DNA of 64,000 nt from Actinomucor elegans (taxonomy: Eukaryota; Mucoromycota; Mucoromycetes; Mucorales; Mucoraceae), in NCBI GenBank assembly GCA_026027325.1, contig JAMSLZ010000001.1:1364001-1428000 (forward strand), given 5' to 3'. Under the pieces are notes generated by a model. That model was not told the DNA's origin. It saw only the letters and a list, made by a program, of their open reading frames with translations, and searched no databases. The position numbers and the translations under genes are program-made. Positions 12,006 to 21,482 of this stretch are shown piece after piece (within the stretch, counting starts at the first letter, position 1; each line of letters begins with the position of its first letter).

Positions 12006-13196
12006 ATGAAAGACGTGTCATTAAATGAAGGTAACTAAAAGTGACCGATCTACACTAAAACCAAATGATTAAAGTAATATAATAGATGATTCCAACTTGC
12101 TTATTATCATTATCGACACAAACCCTTTTGCTTGGGACGAATCCTCCAAAGCTGAAGTCCCACTTTCACTCGACAGTGCTCTAAGTCAACTATTAATATT
12201 TATTAACGCGCATTTAGCTCTCAAATACAATAATAAGGTGGTAGTTATTGCAAGTCATGTTGGTCAAAGGTGAGACTTTTTTTTCGCTGGATGATCTGAA
12301 TTTTTCAATGGCGATCTAATATAGATTATGGCAGCAAATTTCTATACCCATTAGCAGATAATGAAGAGCCAACAACCAGTGTGAATGGAAATAAAAGAAA
12401 CGCCAATATGTACCCTCACTTTCAAGTAGTGACAGACCAAATTGTATCCAATCTGCAAAAGTTGCTGTCAAGCACTGATACCGAGTTTTTAAAGAAAGAC
12501 ATGGGATCATCACCAACGATTACAGGTGCATTATCTATGGCATTATGCTATATCAATCGTGTTACAAAACTAGACGACGAGGGACATATCAAACCAAGAA
12601 TACTGGTGCTATCTGTATCACCAGATTCAGCATATCAGTATATTCCGCTAATGAATTGTATCTTTTCAGCACAAAAAGCAGTAAGTGTTGTTTACTTTAT
12701 ATATAATATACATTTTTTCTGAGTGAATCGTAGAGTATTCCATTAGATGTTTGCAAGGTTTATGGTGAGGAAACCGCTTTTTTGCAACAAGCATCCAATA
12801 TCACAGGTGGTGTTTATGTTAAAGTGGAAAATCCGCAAGCATTGTTGGAATATTTGATGATGGCATTCTTGCCTGATAGATATTCTCGTAACTATCTTAA
12901 TTTACCCAGTCAAGATCAAGTAGATTTCAGAGCTGCTTGCTTTTGTCATAAGAAGATCGTCGATATAGGGTTTGTATGTTCTGTTTGTTTGTCAAGTAAG
13001 TTGATAACAATGCAAAAAACAAATGTGTATACTAATTGTTCTTGTTAGTCTTTTGTAAATGGTCACCAGTATGCTCCACTTGCAAGTAAGTCATTGTTTA
13101 GGTATAGCATTGTCGAGATAACTAACCTTTTGATCTAGAACGAAATTTGCCTTTAGACCAATGGTGCCTACTGCAAACAATAACAATAAAAAGTAG
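12006..13196 (+). CDS. tfb4: TFIIH subunit Tfb4/p34
   Basis: Six inferred exons (12006-12030, 12086-12269, 12335-12680, 12734-12995, 13049-13085, 13139-13196) give 303 aa, near the 308 aa of human p34. The protein is a core TFIIH subunit used in RNA polymerase II initiation and nucleotide-excision repair. The N-terminal half is a von Willebrand A-like fold starting LLIIIIDTNPFAW, followed by VVVIASHVGQSKFLYP. The C-terminus is the C4 zinc finger: CFCHKKIVDIGFVCSVCLS, then FCKWSPVCSTC, then FAFRPMVPT. The exon 3 acceptor at 12334 was chosen because the upstream TAG acceptor would lead to an early stop and break the SKFLYP motif. Confidence 0.93.
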
Positions 13197-13300
13197 ATGT
13201 TTGGCTGCATTTGATTGGCCTAAATATAATATATTTCGATAAAAGGGAGAATGAATTCTTACATTTTTTCTCTCTTCTTCTTTCTATTATAATAAAAAAA

Positions 13301-14165
13301 ATGAGTCATCAACATGGACCAGGATGCAACCACGGACCTAGTGGAGGCCAACAAACAATTCAAGTAAATGATGCTAATAATGCACCTGCTATCTTCAAGG
13401 ATACAGCCAACTTTTTGAGGGATGAAAAGAAGAGTGGATTAAAACCAAGACAAGGTGTATTCAATGGCAAACGATTCGAATACTTTAAGGGTAAGTTGGA
13501 TAGCTGGCTGTGAGGATGTGAGATTAATCAATGGGTTTATAGGTAAAAGAGGTATTGATGCTTTATTGAATGAAGCCGCTTTTAAAAAGGCGGTGAAGAG
13601 TGACAAAGTACCTACTACACGTGAAGAAGCGTTTGTTTTATTGAATGAATTGGGTAAATTTGGCTTTATTTTACGTGTTGATCGTGGCGAATCCATTGGT
13701 GGCAAAGGCTCACCCCGTATCTTGCAGCCTAACCCTGTTCAAGAAGTGAAAGAGGATGGTTATTACATGTGGATCTACAATGGACCTCAAGCAAAGGTAT
13801 ATTTGGGTGCTGCTGCTCTAGTGGCTGTCATCTTGGCTGGTGTACTCTTTCCTCTCTGGCCAAACTTTTTGAAATTGGGGGTTTGGTATCTAAGTGTAGC
13901 TGTTCTTTGCTTGGTTGGTGTCTTTTTCGGTATTGCTATTGTTCGTCTTATTCTTTATATCATCTCGTATCCCTTCTTACCTCGTGGATTCTGGTTGTTC
14001 CCTAATTTGTTCGAAGATGTTGGAATCATTGATAGTTTCATTCCATTATATGGCTTTGACGAAGATAAGAAAGATAAAAAGAAGAAATCATCAAAGAAAG
14101 CATCTGCTACAGAAGCTACTACAGAAACTGCTACAGCTACAACAACTGCAACTGATTCAAAATAA
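13301..14165 (+). CDS. sec62: Sec62, ER protein-translocation subunit
   Basis: Two inferred exons, 13301-13490 and 13543-14165, give 270 aa. Sec62 works with Sec63 and the Sec61 channel in post-translational import into the ER. A His/Gly-rich start is followed by the conserved cytosolic domain (FLRDEKKSGLKPRQGVFNGK, then KRGIDALLNE), WIYNGPQ before the first helix, two membrane helices at about residues 155-205, and the family's LFEDVGIIDSFIPLY segment after the second helix. A Lys-rich then Ala/Thr-rich tail ends the protein. It starts only 104 bp after the tfb4 stop, in the same direction. Confidence 0.95.
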
Positions 14166-15500
14166 TCACAATAGTCTGATTCATTAGAACCACTACTTAC
14201 TACTACTATACATATACATATCCTGCACTTCTTTCGAATAAAATACATCATTATACATCAGATATATATCACCTTGAAGCTGTAGATAACCAATGGAACC
14301 TTTCTTTTCATGACATACCATGGTGGAACTTCATATATCTATATTTCGATTTGATAATAAGGAAACGGAAGTAATTGAGTGGATTATTCAAACTCTATGA
14401 GAAACGTTCTTTTTTTTATATGCTAGCTTTAGTTCAAGCTGGTGAATACCTAGACTTGTTGATTATATGGATTGTATTATTTTGTGTCTACAACAGCATC
14501 ATGAGGCAGCTGGTAGCCTTCAACATATAACATATACTCTCAACAGCTTTACTTGTATTGACTTAAATTTGATGCATATTCGTTGTAAAGTAGCAACTTC
14601 TATGTGAAGATCCTTTAACTCTACAGTAAAGCACCTGTGATGATGTAAGTATATACAATACCTATAACCTAGATAGACTGAATCTGGATCATTTATTTAT
14701 TATTAAATCATCCGCCAACTATTGTAATTAGCAGATCAACAGTTTCAACCTTCTTGCTACAGCCCAATACACTTTAGACTATCTTTTGAATAGACTATAA
14801 AACACACAATGGTTAGAGACCTCTCTCTTTTCCTTTAATTATTATTAATCCAGAATTTTTTAATAAAAATAAAAGGCGACGATTTCAAAAAATGTTCTTT
14901 TGCCACTTTGAATCTATTTCAGTGTTGTATAACAAACCCATTTAAATAATAATAAATTGAAAAGCAACTAGCCGCTAAATATAATGTGCCAGTCGTGTTT
15001 ACAAAGATCAGCCAGGGTTCTTACATGCAAAGACAAAACAAAAGAGATATTGCCATATAGCTTAGAAGGCCGGTAATATGGTTATATTAGAAGTCATTCT
15101 TCTGAAGAAGGGCTATTTACACCATTAAAAACAATGATGCAAAGTTCACATATAAGTGGTATGCTAATTGAATTTTTATATTGGCTGTCGGTAATCAACA
15201 AATGTCACTGTGCCTCTCGGAATCCGGCATTGACTCTAAACTAACCTTTAGATAATAAAAATAGACTGATCCATCAAAAGTTTATTATCAATGCTTGTAC
15301 AGAATTTAATTGCGTGTTGAGTGAAATAAAATTTGTTTTATGATTAGGTAAATCCAAAGAGTTATCTTTGTTGAAAGGTTTATCCATTTCCTTAAAACGC
15401 ATTTATAACCTGTGCATTTTTTGGTAAAAACGGTGTGATATGATTATAACTCTCATATACTAAATATGGTAATTATTTTTGATATTTATTTTGGGATAGG
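14166..15500. other. Intergenic, no gene seen
   Basis: After sec62 there are 1.3 kb without a convincing ORF on either strand. AT content rises toward the right, approaching the AT-rich transposon island. An AATAAA at 14238-14243 is a plausible sec62 poly(A) signal. Confidence 0.45.
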
Positions 15501-15694
15501 TCAAAATATAATGTACAGATTTAATAAATGTTGTTTTACAACTTTTATTTAAATCTCAAAAACATAAATATTAAAAAATTCAAATTAAAATCTGAGTGAT
15601 TTTATTTTTTTCGTCTTTTTTATATTTACTTTTTAGAAATAATTAAAAATAAATGTAAAACATTTATATTTAATATTTCTGTACATTATTTTGA
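15501..15694. repeat. Long imperfect inverted repeat (foldback)
   Basis: Bases 15501-15557 and 15641-15694 are imperfect reverse complements: TCAAAAT..AATGTACAG on the left matches CTGTACATTATTTTGA on the right, and similarity continues through an ATGTTTTACA-like block. The arms are about 55 bp with an 83-bp loop. It could be a foldback end of the AT-rich element or a nested small element. Confidence 0.6.
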
Positions 15695-16067
15695 TAATGA
15701 TCCTTATTTTTTATTCCATCCACCTCCAACAGTTTATTGTCATATAAAGGACATTATATAGAGAAATGTTTCAAACTAAATAAATTTTATGTAGATTTTA
15801 AAATATTTATATAATTGAAAAGTAGTAATAAAAGTAATAAAAAGGTAACATTGTAATTAATAGAAAATTTTTAAATAATGTTAATTTTTGTAATATAAAT
15901 AAGTTTGTAAAATATGGTATAAATGTATATTCTTTAAAAGTGTAATAAATAAGAAATAAAATATTAAAATAAATATGGTTAGAAAACAAATTATGTAATT
16001 ATTAACAACCTTGTAAAATACGTATAACATATACAGTAAAACATTTCTCATATATATATGTTTTAAT

Positions 16068-16343
16068 TTAATCATTATCTATTATCATATCATTTTCATT
16101 AATTGTATTTTCTGTTATATTATTAGTCTTTAATATGTATGCATATTCATATTTTTTTCCATTAATTAATTTCATGGTGATTAAAACAACATCATTTTTT
16201 TTTAATTTAAAATTTATATCTATTATATCAAAATTATATTTTTTATTTTTAAAAATTTGTTGTGGTATAAATGAACATTTCAAATCTTTTATAAACTTTT
16301 TATTCAAAAACGGATTATTTTCGGACATGATAATATATATCAA
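16068..16343 (-). CDS. Small AT-rich ORF next to the Merlin transposase, unknown
   Basis: A 91-codon ORF (or 86 codons from the second Met at 16328) lies about 50 bp downstream of the transposase stop on the same strand. The product is polar, Asn/Lys/Ile-rich, with an acidic tail (MIIDND). I do not recognise it. In such AT-rich DNA, long ORFs by chance are rarer because stops are AT-rich, which gives some support that it is real. It could be an accessory transposon gene or a passenger. Confidence 0.4.
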   Translation of the reverse strand: MIYIIMSENNPFLNKKFIKDLKCSFIPQQIFKNKKYNFDIIDINFKLKKNDVVLITMKLINGKKYEYAYILKTNNITENTINENDMIIDND

Positions 16344-16396
16344 TTAATTTATTTATTTTTATGCCCAAATTCAATTTTTTTTTATTTTAATAAATT

Positions 16397-17386
16397 TTAA
16401 TCTTTTAAAAATTCCATCCAAATGTTTTTATTTTTATTATTTCTTCTCCATTGATATTCTTTTATATGTAACATTATGTTCTTTTTATTTCTATGTATAG
16501 GCATTAAATTTCTTTTAAATGCTCCCCAAGTAGCTTCAATTGATTGTGTATGAACTTTAGTTATAGGATCTACAAAATGCTTAGAATGGTTTACAGTTTT
16601 ATGATTATATCCAATATTATTTAAATTATTATATCCTTTCCAGCAGTCAGTATATATTGTTGTTCCTTCATTTATATATTTATTAACAATATAATCTATA
16701 TTTATACTATTTCTATGTTTTATAGGTAGCATAAATAATTTTTTATCTTTATTATCATTACTTCTTTCAATACCTCCAATAATCCAAGCACCATCAATTT
16801 TCCTACCTTTATGGTATTTTCTTTTAGCAATTTTACTTTCATCCATTTCTACTATTTTATCTTTTCCTCCTATTTTTTTATCTGGTGTAATTAATTGTTT
16901 ATTTTTTATATATTTTCTAAATATTTTTTTATATTTTACAACTGTATTTTTATCAATATTTAATGCTGATGAAATATAAGTTCCGGTGACTTTACCAAGA
17001 AACAAATGTAATAAATGTAATTGTATGTTTATTGGTAATTTCATTTTATTAAAAATTGTACCATTTAATGGTGATATAGTTTTTCTACATTTATAATTTC
17101 TACATACGTATAATTTTTTATTTAAATTTAAAGTCATATCTTTTCCACAATTACTACAATTTTTATATCCATTCACATAGTCATTATTTATTAAGTATAA
17201 CAAAGCCTTTCTATCGTCATCAAATATTTCTTTTAATTTTTTATATGGCTCTACTAACATTTTTATAATATATTTTGAACATAATTTTATTACTATAAAA
17301 AAATTCAATTTTTTTTTTCTAACATTTTTTTTAATTGAGTTTGAAATTTTATGAGACTTATCTTCATATTTAAATGGTAAAAACAA
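16397..17386 (-). CDS. Merlin / ISXO2-like (IS1595-family) DDE transposase
   Basis: An uninterrupted 329-aa ORF. An in-frame Met at 17263 (MLVEPYKK) would remove an unusual basic leader of 41 residues and is the more family-like start. The N-terminus has a zinc ribbon (NCSNCGKDM, then VCRNYKCRKT), then a helix-turn-helix-like stretch (SALNIDKNTVVKYKKIF). Catalytic blocks of the IS1595 DDE domain follow: VEMDESK, then AWIIGGIER, TIYTDCWKGYN and HTQSIEATWGAFKR, giving D, D and E. Eukaryotic relatives are Merlin transposons. Codon use is extremely AT-biased, unlike neighbouring genes. No stop or frameshift is visible, so it may be recent. Confidence 0.85.
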   Translation of the reverse strand: MFLPFKYEDKSHKISNSIKKNVRKKKLNFFIVIKLCSKYIIKMLVEPYKKLKEIFDDDRKALLYLINNDYVNGYKNCSNCGKDMTLNLNKKLYVCRNYKCRKTISPLNGTIFNKMKLPINIQLHLLHLFLGKVTGTYISSALNIDKNTVVKYKKIFRKYIKNKQLITPDKKIGGKDKIVEMDESKIAKRKYHKGRKIDGAWIIGGIERSNDNKDKKLFMLPIKHRNSINIDYIVNKYINEGTTIYTDCWKGYNNLNNIGYNHKTVNHSKHFVDPITKVHTQSIEATWGAFKRNLMPIHRNKKNIMLHIKEYQWRRNNKNKNIWMEFLKD

Positions 17387-17478
17387 ATATAAGATAAATA
17401 TAAAAGCATATTTGCAGATATGATCACTCTACCTCACTTAATCCTTATGCCTGCAAAATGATTTCTTCCCCTTTAGCA

Positions 17479-17541
17479 AATATTTTGGGCTTAAAAAAAT
17501 AAGGTTTAAGGAATCTACCCTTTAGGTTTCCCCAAAATATT
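17479..17541. repeat. 11-bp perfect inverted repeat
   Basis: AATATTTTGGG at 17479-17489 is mirrored by CCCAAAATATT at 17531-17541, with a 41-bp loop. It lies between the Merlin transposase and the gypsy insertion. It may be a remnant of a small terminal-repeat element or a cruciform-forming sequence. Confidence 0.5.
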
Positions 17542-17724
17542 AACGAGATCCCTTGACTGATCCCAATTTAATGCCATGCTCAATGACTAACACATATTTA
17601 GTATTGGCTCTTAAATTGAAGAACCATTATTCAACTTATTTACAGCAAGTATTTTGTATGCATTATTAAAAAGACTAGCAGGAAACTATTTCATCCCATC
17701 ATCATGCAAGATTCTGGAGTTAAT

Positions 17725-18088
17725 TGTTATATCGAATATAATAAAGACTGTAAAAATAACCAGACTGATAAAACGAATTAATTTATTAAAGCATTAAAAT
17801 GATGAGCTATTTATACAAAATTGAAGTTCGGATTTAACTTGATATTATAGACGATTGAGTTAGTCAAAGACTGCGCTCATGGAGTTAACAAGGATTTATA
17901 GTAATCCATTCTAGTACGACTTTATATTCGGTGATAGATAGTTTATGAAGGTTAGCTGCACTAAGCATTGATTTCCATATATATCTCTTAACCGACGTTA
18001 CAAAGCTGTCAAAGCACAAGCTGAGTATAAGCATTGTCGAACATTGACCTGATTGGTGACGGACACTGAACAAGTCATGTTTACAACA
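17725..18088 (-). repeat. 3' LTR of copy A
   Basis: 364-bp LTR, the downstream one for this minus-strand element. On the minus strand it starts TGTTGTAAACATG and ends GATATAACA. It appears identical to the other three LTRs in the window. Confidence 0.97.
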
Positions 18089-18317
18089 TTGCCCCCTTCT
18101 AGACAGTTGCTTATACTAAGAGTGTTTGCATTGTTACTAGGTATAGTCTATAATGTGCATAAGTTAATAGGAAGTTACATACTTCGGTGCGTGTCCTTTC
18201 GCCTTGTAATGAACTGATCGTAGTTATTCCTCGATAAAAACCTTATGTAAAAAACCCGTAGGATAAAAGTGAAGGAAAAGAAGAATAACAAACAAGACTG
18301 TATAAAAAGTCTATGAT

Positions 18318-21300
18318 CTATTGTTGGTTTCTACTGCGTTTGTTCCGAGTAGCTATCTTACGTGTATTGACTGTCATAGGAGCCTTACGTTTCTTGGAAG
18401 AGGATTGCTTATGATCAGCATTGCGACGTCCCCAATATATTTCAATTGGTTTCTTTGAATCGAAGTGTGATGGAGGTTCCCATGTATCATCTTCATCGTT
18501 TGGATATCCTTTCCATTTGACTCTGTATAAATAATTACCAGGTGAACCAGAATGATCAATGACTGCTTGTATTTCAAAGTGATCTTCTTTAAGCTTTTGA
18601 TATTCTTCAGTAGATATATTATCTGAGGAGATGAATATAATATGCGATGTAGGTACATCTCTAGATAAGAGAGTACCCGCTTTATCTTTCAAGATATAGC
18701 TACCGTTCTTTGTGATTCCATGTATATAAAATGGACCGAGATTACGCGCATCTAATTTGCTTAATCGTGTTACATTCTTAATCATAACTTTACTTCCAAC
18801 AGGAAACTGCTTAGTTACAATCCTATGCGTTTTTACGAATCTGTCGTGATCACGTTCTTGCGTATCTCTTATGCGTTTAGACAATGCTGGTATAACGACT
18901 TCATTGACAAATTTGAATTTTTCATCAATCATTTTCGTGTCAGTTTCTTCTAGTTGCAATACAGGTTTAGTATTTGAGTAGTCTTCAAAGCCATTTGGTT
19001 GTCTATTGAATAACACTGTATAAGGACGAGACTTATGTAACCGTGCGTATTTACAATTCATAGCGTATTGACAATAATTCAAATAATAATCCCAGTCAGC
19101 GCCTTTACCGCGTAATTCCTTAACAATTGTACGTTTTGCCAAACCGACATATGCTTCGTTTACCGAGTTACCCGTAGGAGAGTATGGTAATGAAAGTCTT
19201 CGATCAATGCCACTCATCTCAATCATTTTTGCTACAATATCAGCTGTGAACTCTGCACCATTATCCGAATTCAAGATCTTTGGAAAGCCAAATAACGAGA
19301 ATATAGATAAAAGTTCGGCAGCGATAGTCGTACTATGTTTATCAGGTAATGCTCTAAGAACAGTAAACCTTGAATAATAGTCTACCATGACTAACATAAA
19401 GTTATTGCCGCGAGAAGAGGTGACATCAAAAGTACCTAAATCCATACACCAATGATCAAGTGGTTGATCAGGCAATACAGATTTTGGTGGGTGATAACCA
19501 ACTTTGGATATGTTGAACCTATTGCATTCAGTACATTCGCCCAAGATTCGTTGAATATCTTTTCGCATGTTTGTCCAGTGAATACCATCATGGTGTAATT
19601 GGTTCTCGATGCTTTGTAAACCATAATGTCCTAAAAGGTGTGCTTTAAATACGAGATTATCACGTTCATTTTTAGGTGGTGTAATATAATCAGCAAACTT
19701 TAATGTTCGAAGAATCAGGTCTTCATCGTCATTAGAAGTTTGTTGTGGAGATATAGTAGCGCAAGTATCATTACTCTGATCAGTAAGTAATATTGGTACT
19801 GTTGAAGAAGAAGCTAAGAGAGAAGTATTATTTTTATAAATACTAGGGCGTGACTGTTGAGCAAATTGCTTTTTGCTTTTAGCCATAGATCCCTTTTCAC
19901 TATCTTTCAAGCTTTTCTTTTTGTTTGAAATGCTACCAACATCACCAAGCGCGACTATATCGAGACAACTACCCCCCTCCAGAACATTAATCGGTTGATC
20001 CTCGTCCGTATAAAGGCGTGAGAGAGCGTCAGGAATAAGATTTTTGAATCCAGGCAGGTGAACTGTATTGAACGTATAGCCAAAAATACCCTCATACCAA
20101 CCAGCCATTAAAGCATTAGGTACTTCTTGAGTCTGCAAGTAAATGAGACTTTTATGATCAGTATGCAACGTAAAGGGAATAAGATACAGCCACTTGTGGA
20201 ATTTCGCAAATGCATAAACGACAGCTAACAATTCACGTTTGGTAGTGCTATAGTTGCGTTCGGAAACACTAAGCTTTCGAGAAGCCAAGGCAACAAACTT
20301 AACTTCATTATCGATAATTTGATACAGCATAGCACCAATACCAGACACACTTGCATCTGTTGCAACATGAAATCGTTGACCGATAACTGGAGGCGAGATA
20401 ACAGGAGCATTGGCCAGAGCGTATTTAAGAGCTGCAAAAGCTTGTTCGTGTTTGTTTGACCAGACTTTAGTAATATCTTTTACGTTACGTAGGTCATCTA
20501 AATCAGCAGCGAGTTTAGCAAAGAAAGGAATGGATGAACGGAAGAAGTTCATAAACCCGAGAAACTGTTGGATATGACGTCCAGTAGTCATTTTAGGCCA
20601 GCTTTCTAAGCTTGCTACTTTGCGAGGATCAGGGATCAGTTTACCTTTTATCAACGACCAACCCAATATGTGTATACTCTGTTGAGCGAATACGATCTTA
20701 TCAGGATTCAGTACGAGATTAGCACTAGTAAGACGTTTGGTCACTTCAGCAACGCAATCTGCATGATATGATAGCGGAGGAAATGTAGAAACAACGATGT
20801 CATCTACATACACGTTGACGTAAGGAAGATCTTCAAAGAGTGTTGTCAAATTGCGTTGGACGACCGATCCAACGAAACTTATGCCATAGCACGCTTTGAT
20901 AAAGCGCATCTGCCGATTGGTATAGGGACAAGTAAAGGACAGTTTCTCGCGATCTTCATCAGCAACTTTAAAACTTGTAAAGCAAGCATGAATGTCCAAT
21001 ATAGTGTGGATTGGAGCAGAGCCAATACGTTGATGTATTTCTGAGATGAGAGGTAGTTGTTGTCTATCATTTACAATCAGCAATTGGTTAACTAGACGAA
21101 CATCACAAACCACTCTAGGTTTAGCATACGTGTAATTACCGAATGAGTCCTTCTTTTTGACGCAAAGGATTGGACTATTCCACGATGTATGAGAAGGAGC
21201 TCTTTCAATGACACCTTCCTGTAACCATGTTTCTATTTGGTCAAGGACCGCAGAACGATAGGCTTCAGGCAATGCGTATTGTTTTCTGTAAGCAACACTT

Positions 21301-21482
21301 CCAGGCTTCGTTTTGAGATGAATAATAGCGCCTGGTAAATTGCAGTATGTATTTTTCATATCAATAGAAGAATTGACCTGTAACAACTTGTTTATTTTAT
21401 CAAGCAAAGGCTTTCGCTCAGTAATCGTTCCGTATGGATTATCATTTGGTTTGACCTGATCAGGATCAATTGGGTCTGGGAG
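18318..21482 (-). CDS. Pol of copy A: RT, RNase H, integrase, chromodomain
   Basis: This segment continues in the same frame as gag-protease after a single TGA and codes for about 1054 aa; no ATG near its start suits independent initiation. Blocks in order are reverse transcriptase with YVDDIV, RNase H (ATDASVSGIGAML and LHTDHKS), integrase HHCC zinc domain (HLLGHYG then CTECNRF), integrase core D-D-E (WCMDLGTF, NSDNGAEF, NSVNEAYVG), and a C-terminal chromodomain (YRVKWKGYPNDEDDTWEP). The RT-RH-IN order with chromodomain defines Ty3/gypsy chromoviruses; the chromodomain usually steers integration toward marked chromatin. No breaks are seen. Confidence 0.95.
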   Translation of the reverse strand, partial: LPDPIDPDQVKPNDNPYGTITERKPLLDKINKLLQVNSSIDMKNTYCNLPGAIIHLKTKPGSVAYRKQYALPEAYRSAVLDQIETWLQEGVIERAPSHTSWNSPILCVKKKDSFGNYTYAKPRVVCDVRLVNQLLIVNDRQQLPLISEIHQRIGSAPIHTILDIHACFTSFKVADEDREKLSFTCPYTNRQMRFIKACYGISFVGSVVQRNLTTLFEDLPYVNVYVDDIVVSTFPPLSYHADCVAEVTKRLTSANLVLNPDKIVFAQQSIHILGWSLIKGKLIPDPRKVASLESWPKMTTGRHIQQFLGFMNFFRSSIPFFAKLAADLDDLRNVKDITKVWSNKHEQAFAALKYALANAPVISPPVIGQRFHVATDASVSGIGAMLYQIIDNEVKFVALASRKLSVSERNYSTTKRELLAVVYAFAKFHKWLYLIPFTLHTDHKSLIYLQTQEVPNALMAGWYEGIFGYTFNTVHLPGFKNLIPDALSRLYTDEDQPINVLEGGSCLDIVALGDVGSISNKKKSLKDSEKGSMAKSKKQFAQQSRPSIYKNNTSLLASSSTVPILLTDQSNDTCATISPQQTSNDDEDLILRTLKFADYITPPKNERDNLVFKAHLLGHYGLQSIENQLHHDGIHWTNMRKDIQRILGECTECNRFNISKVGYHPPKSVLPDQPLDHWCMDLGTFDVTSSRGNNFMLVMVDYYSRFTVLRALPDKHSTTIAAELLSIFSLFGFPKILNSDNGAEFTADIVAKMIEMSGIDRRLSLPYSPTGNSVNEAYVGLAKRTIVKELRGKGADWDYYLNYCQYAMNCKYARLHKSRPYTVLFNRQPNGFEDYSNTKPVLQLEETDTKMIDEKFKFVNEVVIPALSKRIRDTQERDHDRFVKTHRIVTKQFPVGSKVMIKNVTRLSKLDARNLGPFYIHGITKNGSYILKDKAGTLLSRDVPTSHIIFISSDNISTEEYQKLKEDHFEIQAVIDHSGSPGNYLYRVKWKGYPNDEDDTWEPPSHFDSKKPIEIYWGRRNADHKQSSSKKRKAPMTVNTRKIATRNKRSRNQQ

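Larger units (their letters stand above)
15480..17400 (-). mobile_element. AT-rich Merlin/IS1595-type transposon island
   Basis: About 1.9 kb of extremely AT-rich DNA holding a minus-strand transposase (16397-17386), a second small minus-strand ORF just downstream, and a long imperfect inverted repeat at its left side. Base composition and codon use differ strongly from the housekeeping genes nearby. I could not find a convincing pair of terminal inverted repeats or a target duplication, so these limits are approximate and set by composition. Confidence 0.6.

Noticed and set aside
12270..12334. Alternative acceptor at about 12324 in tfb4
   Set aside because: Using that TAG leads to an early stop and loses the SKFLYP motif; the later acceptor keeps family conservation.
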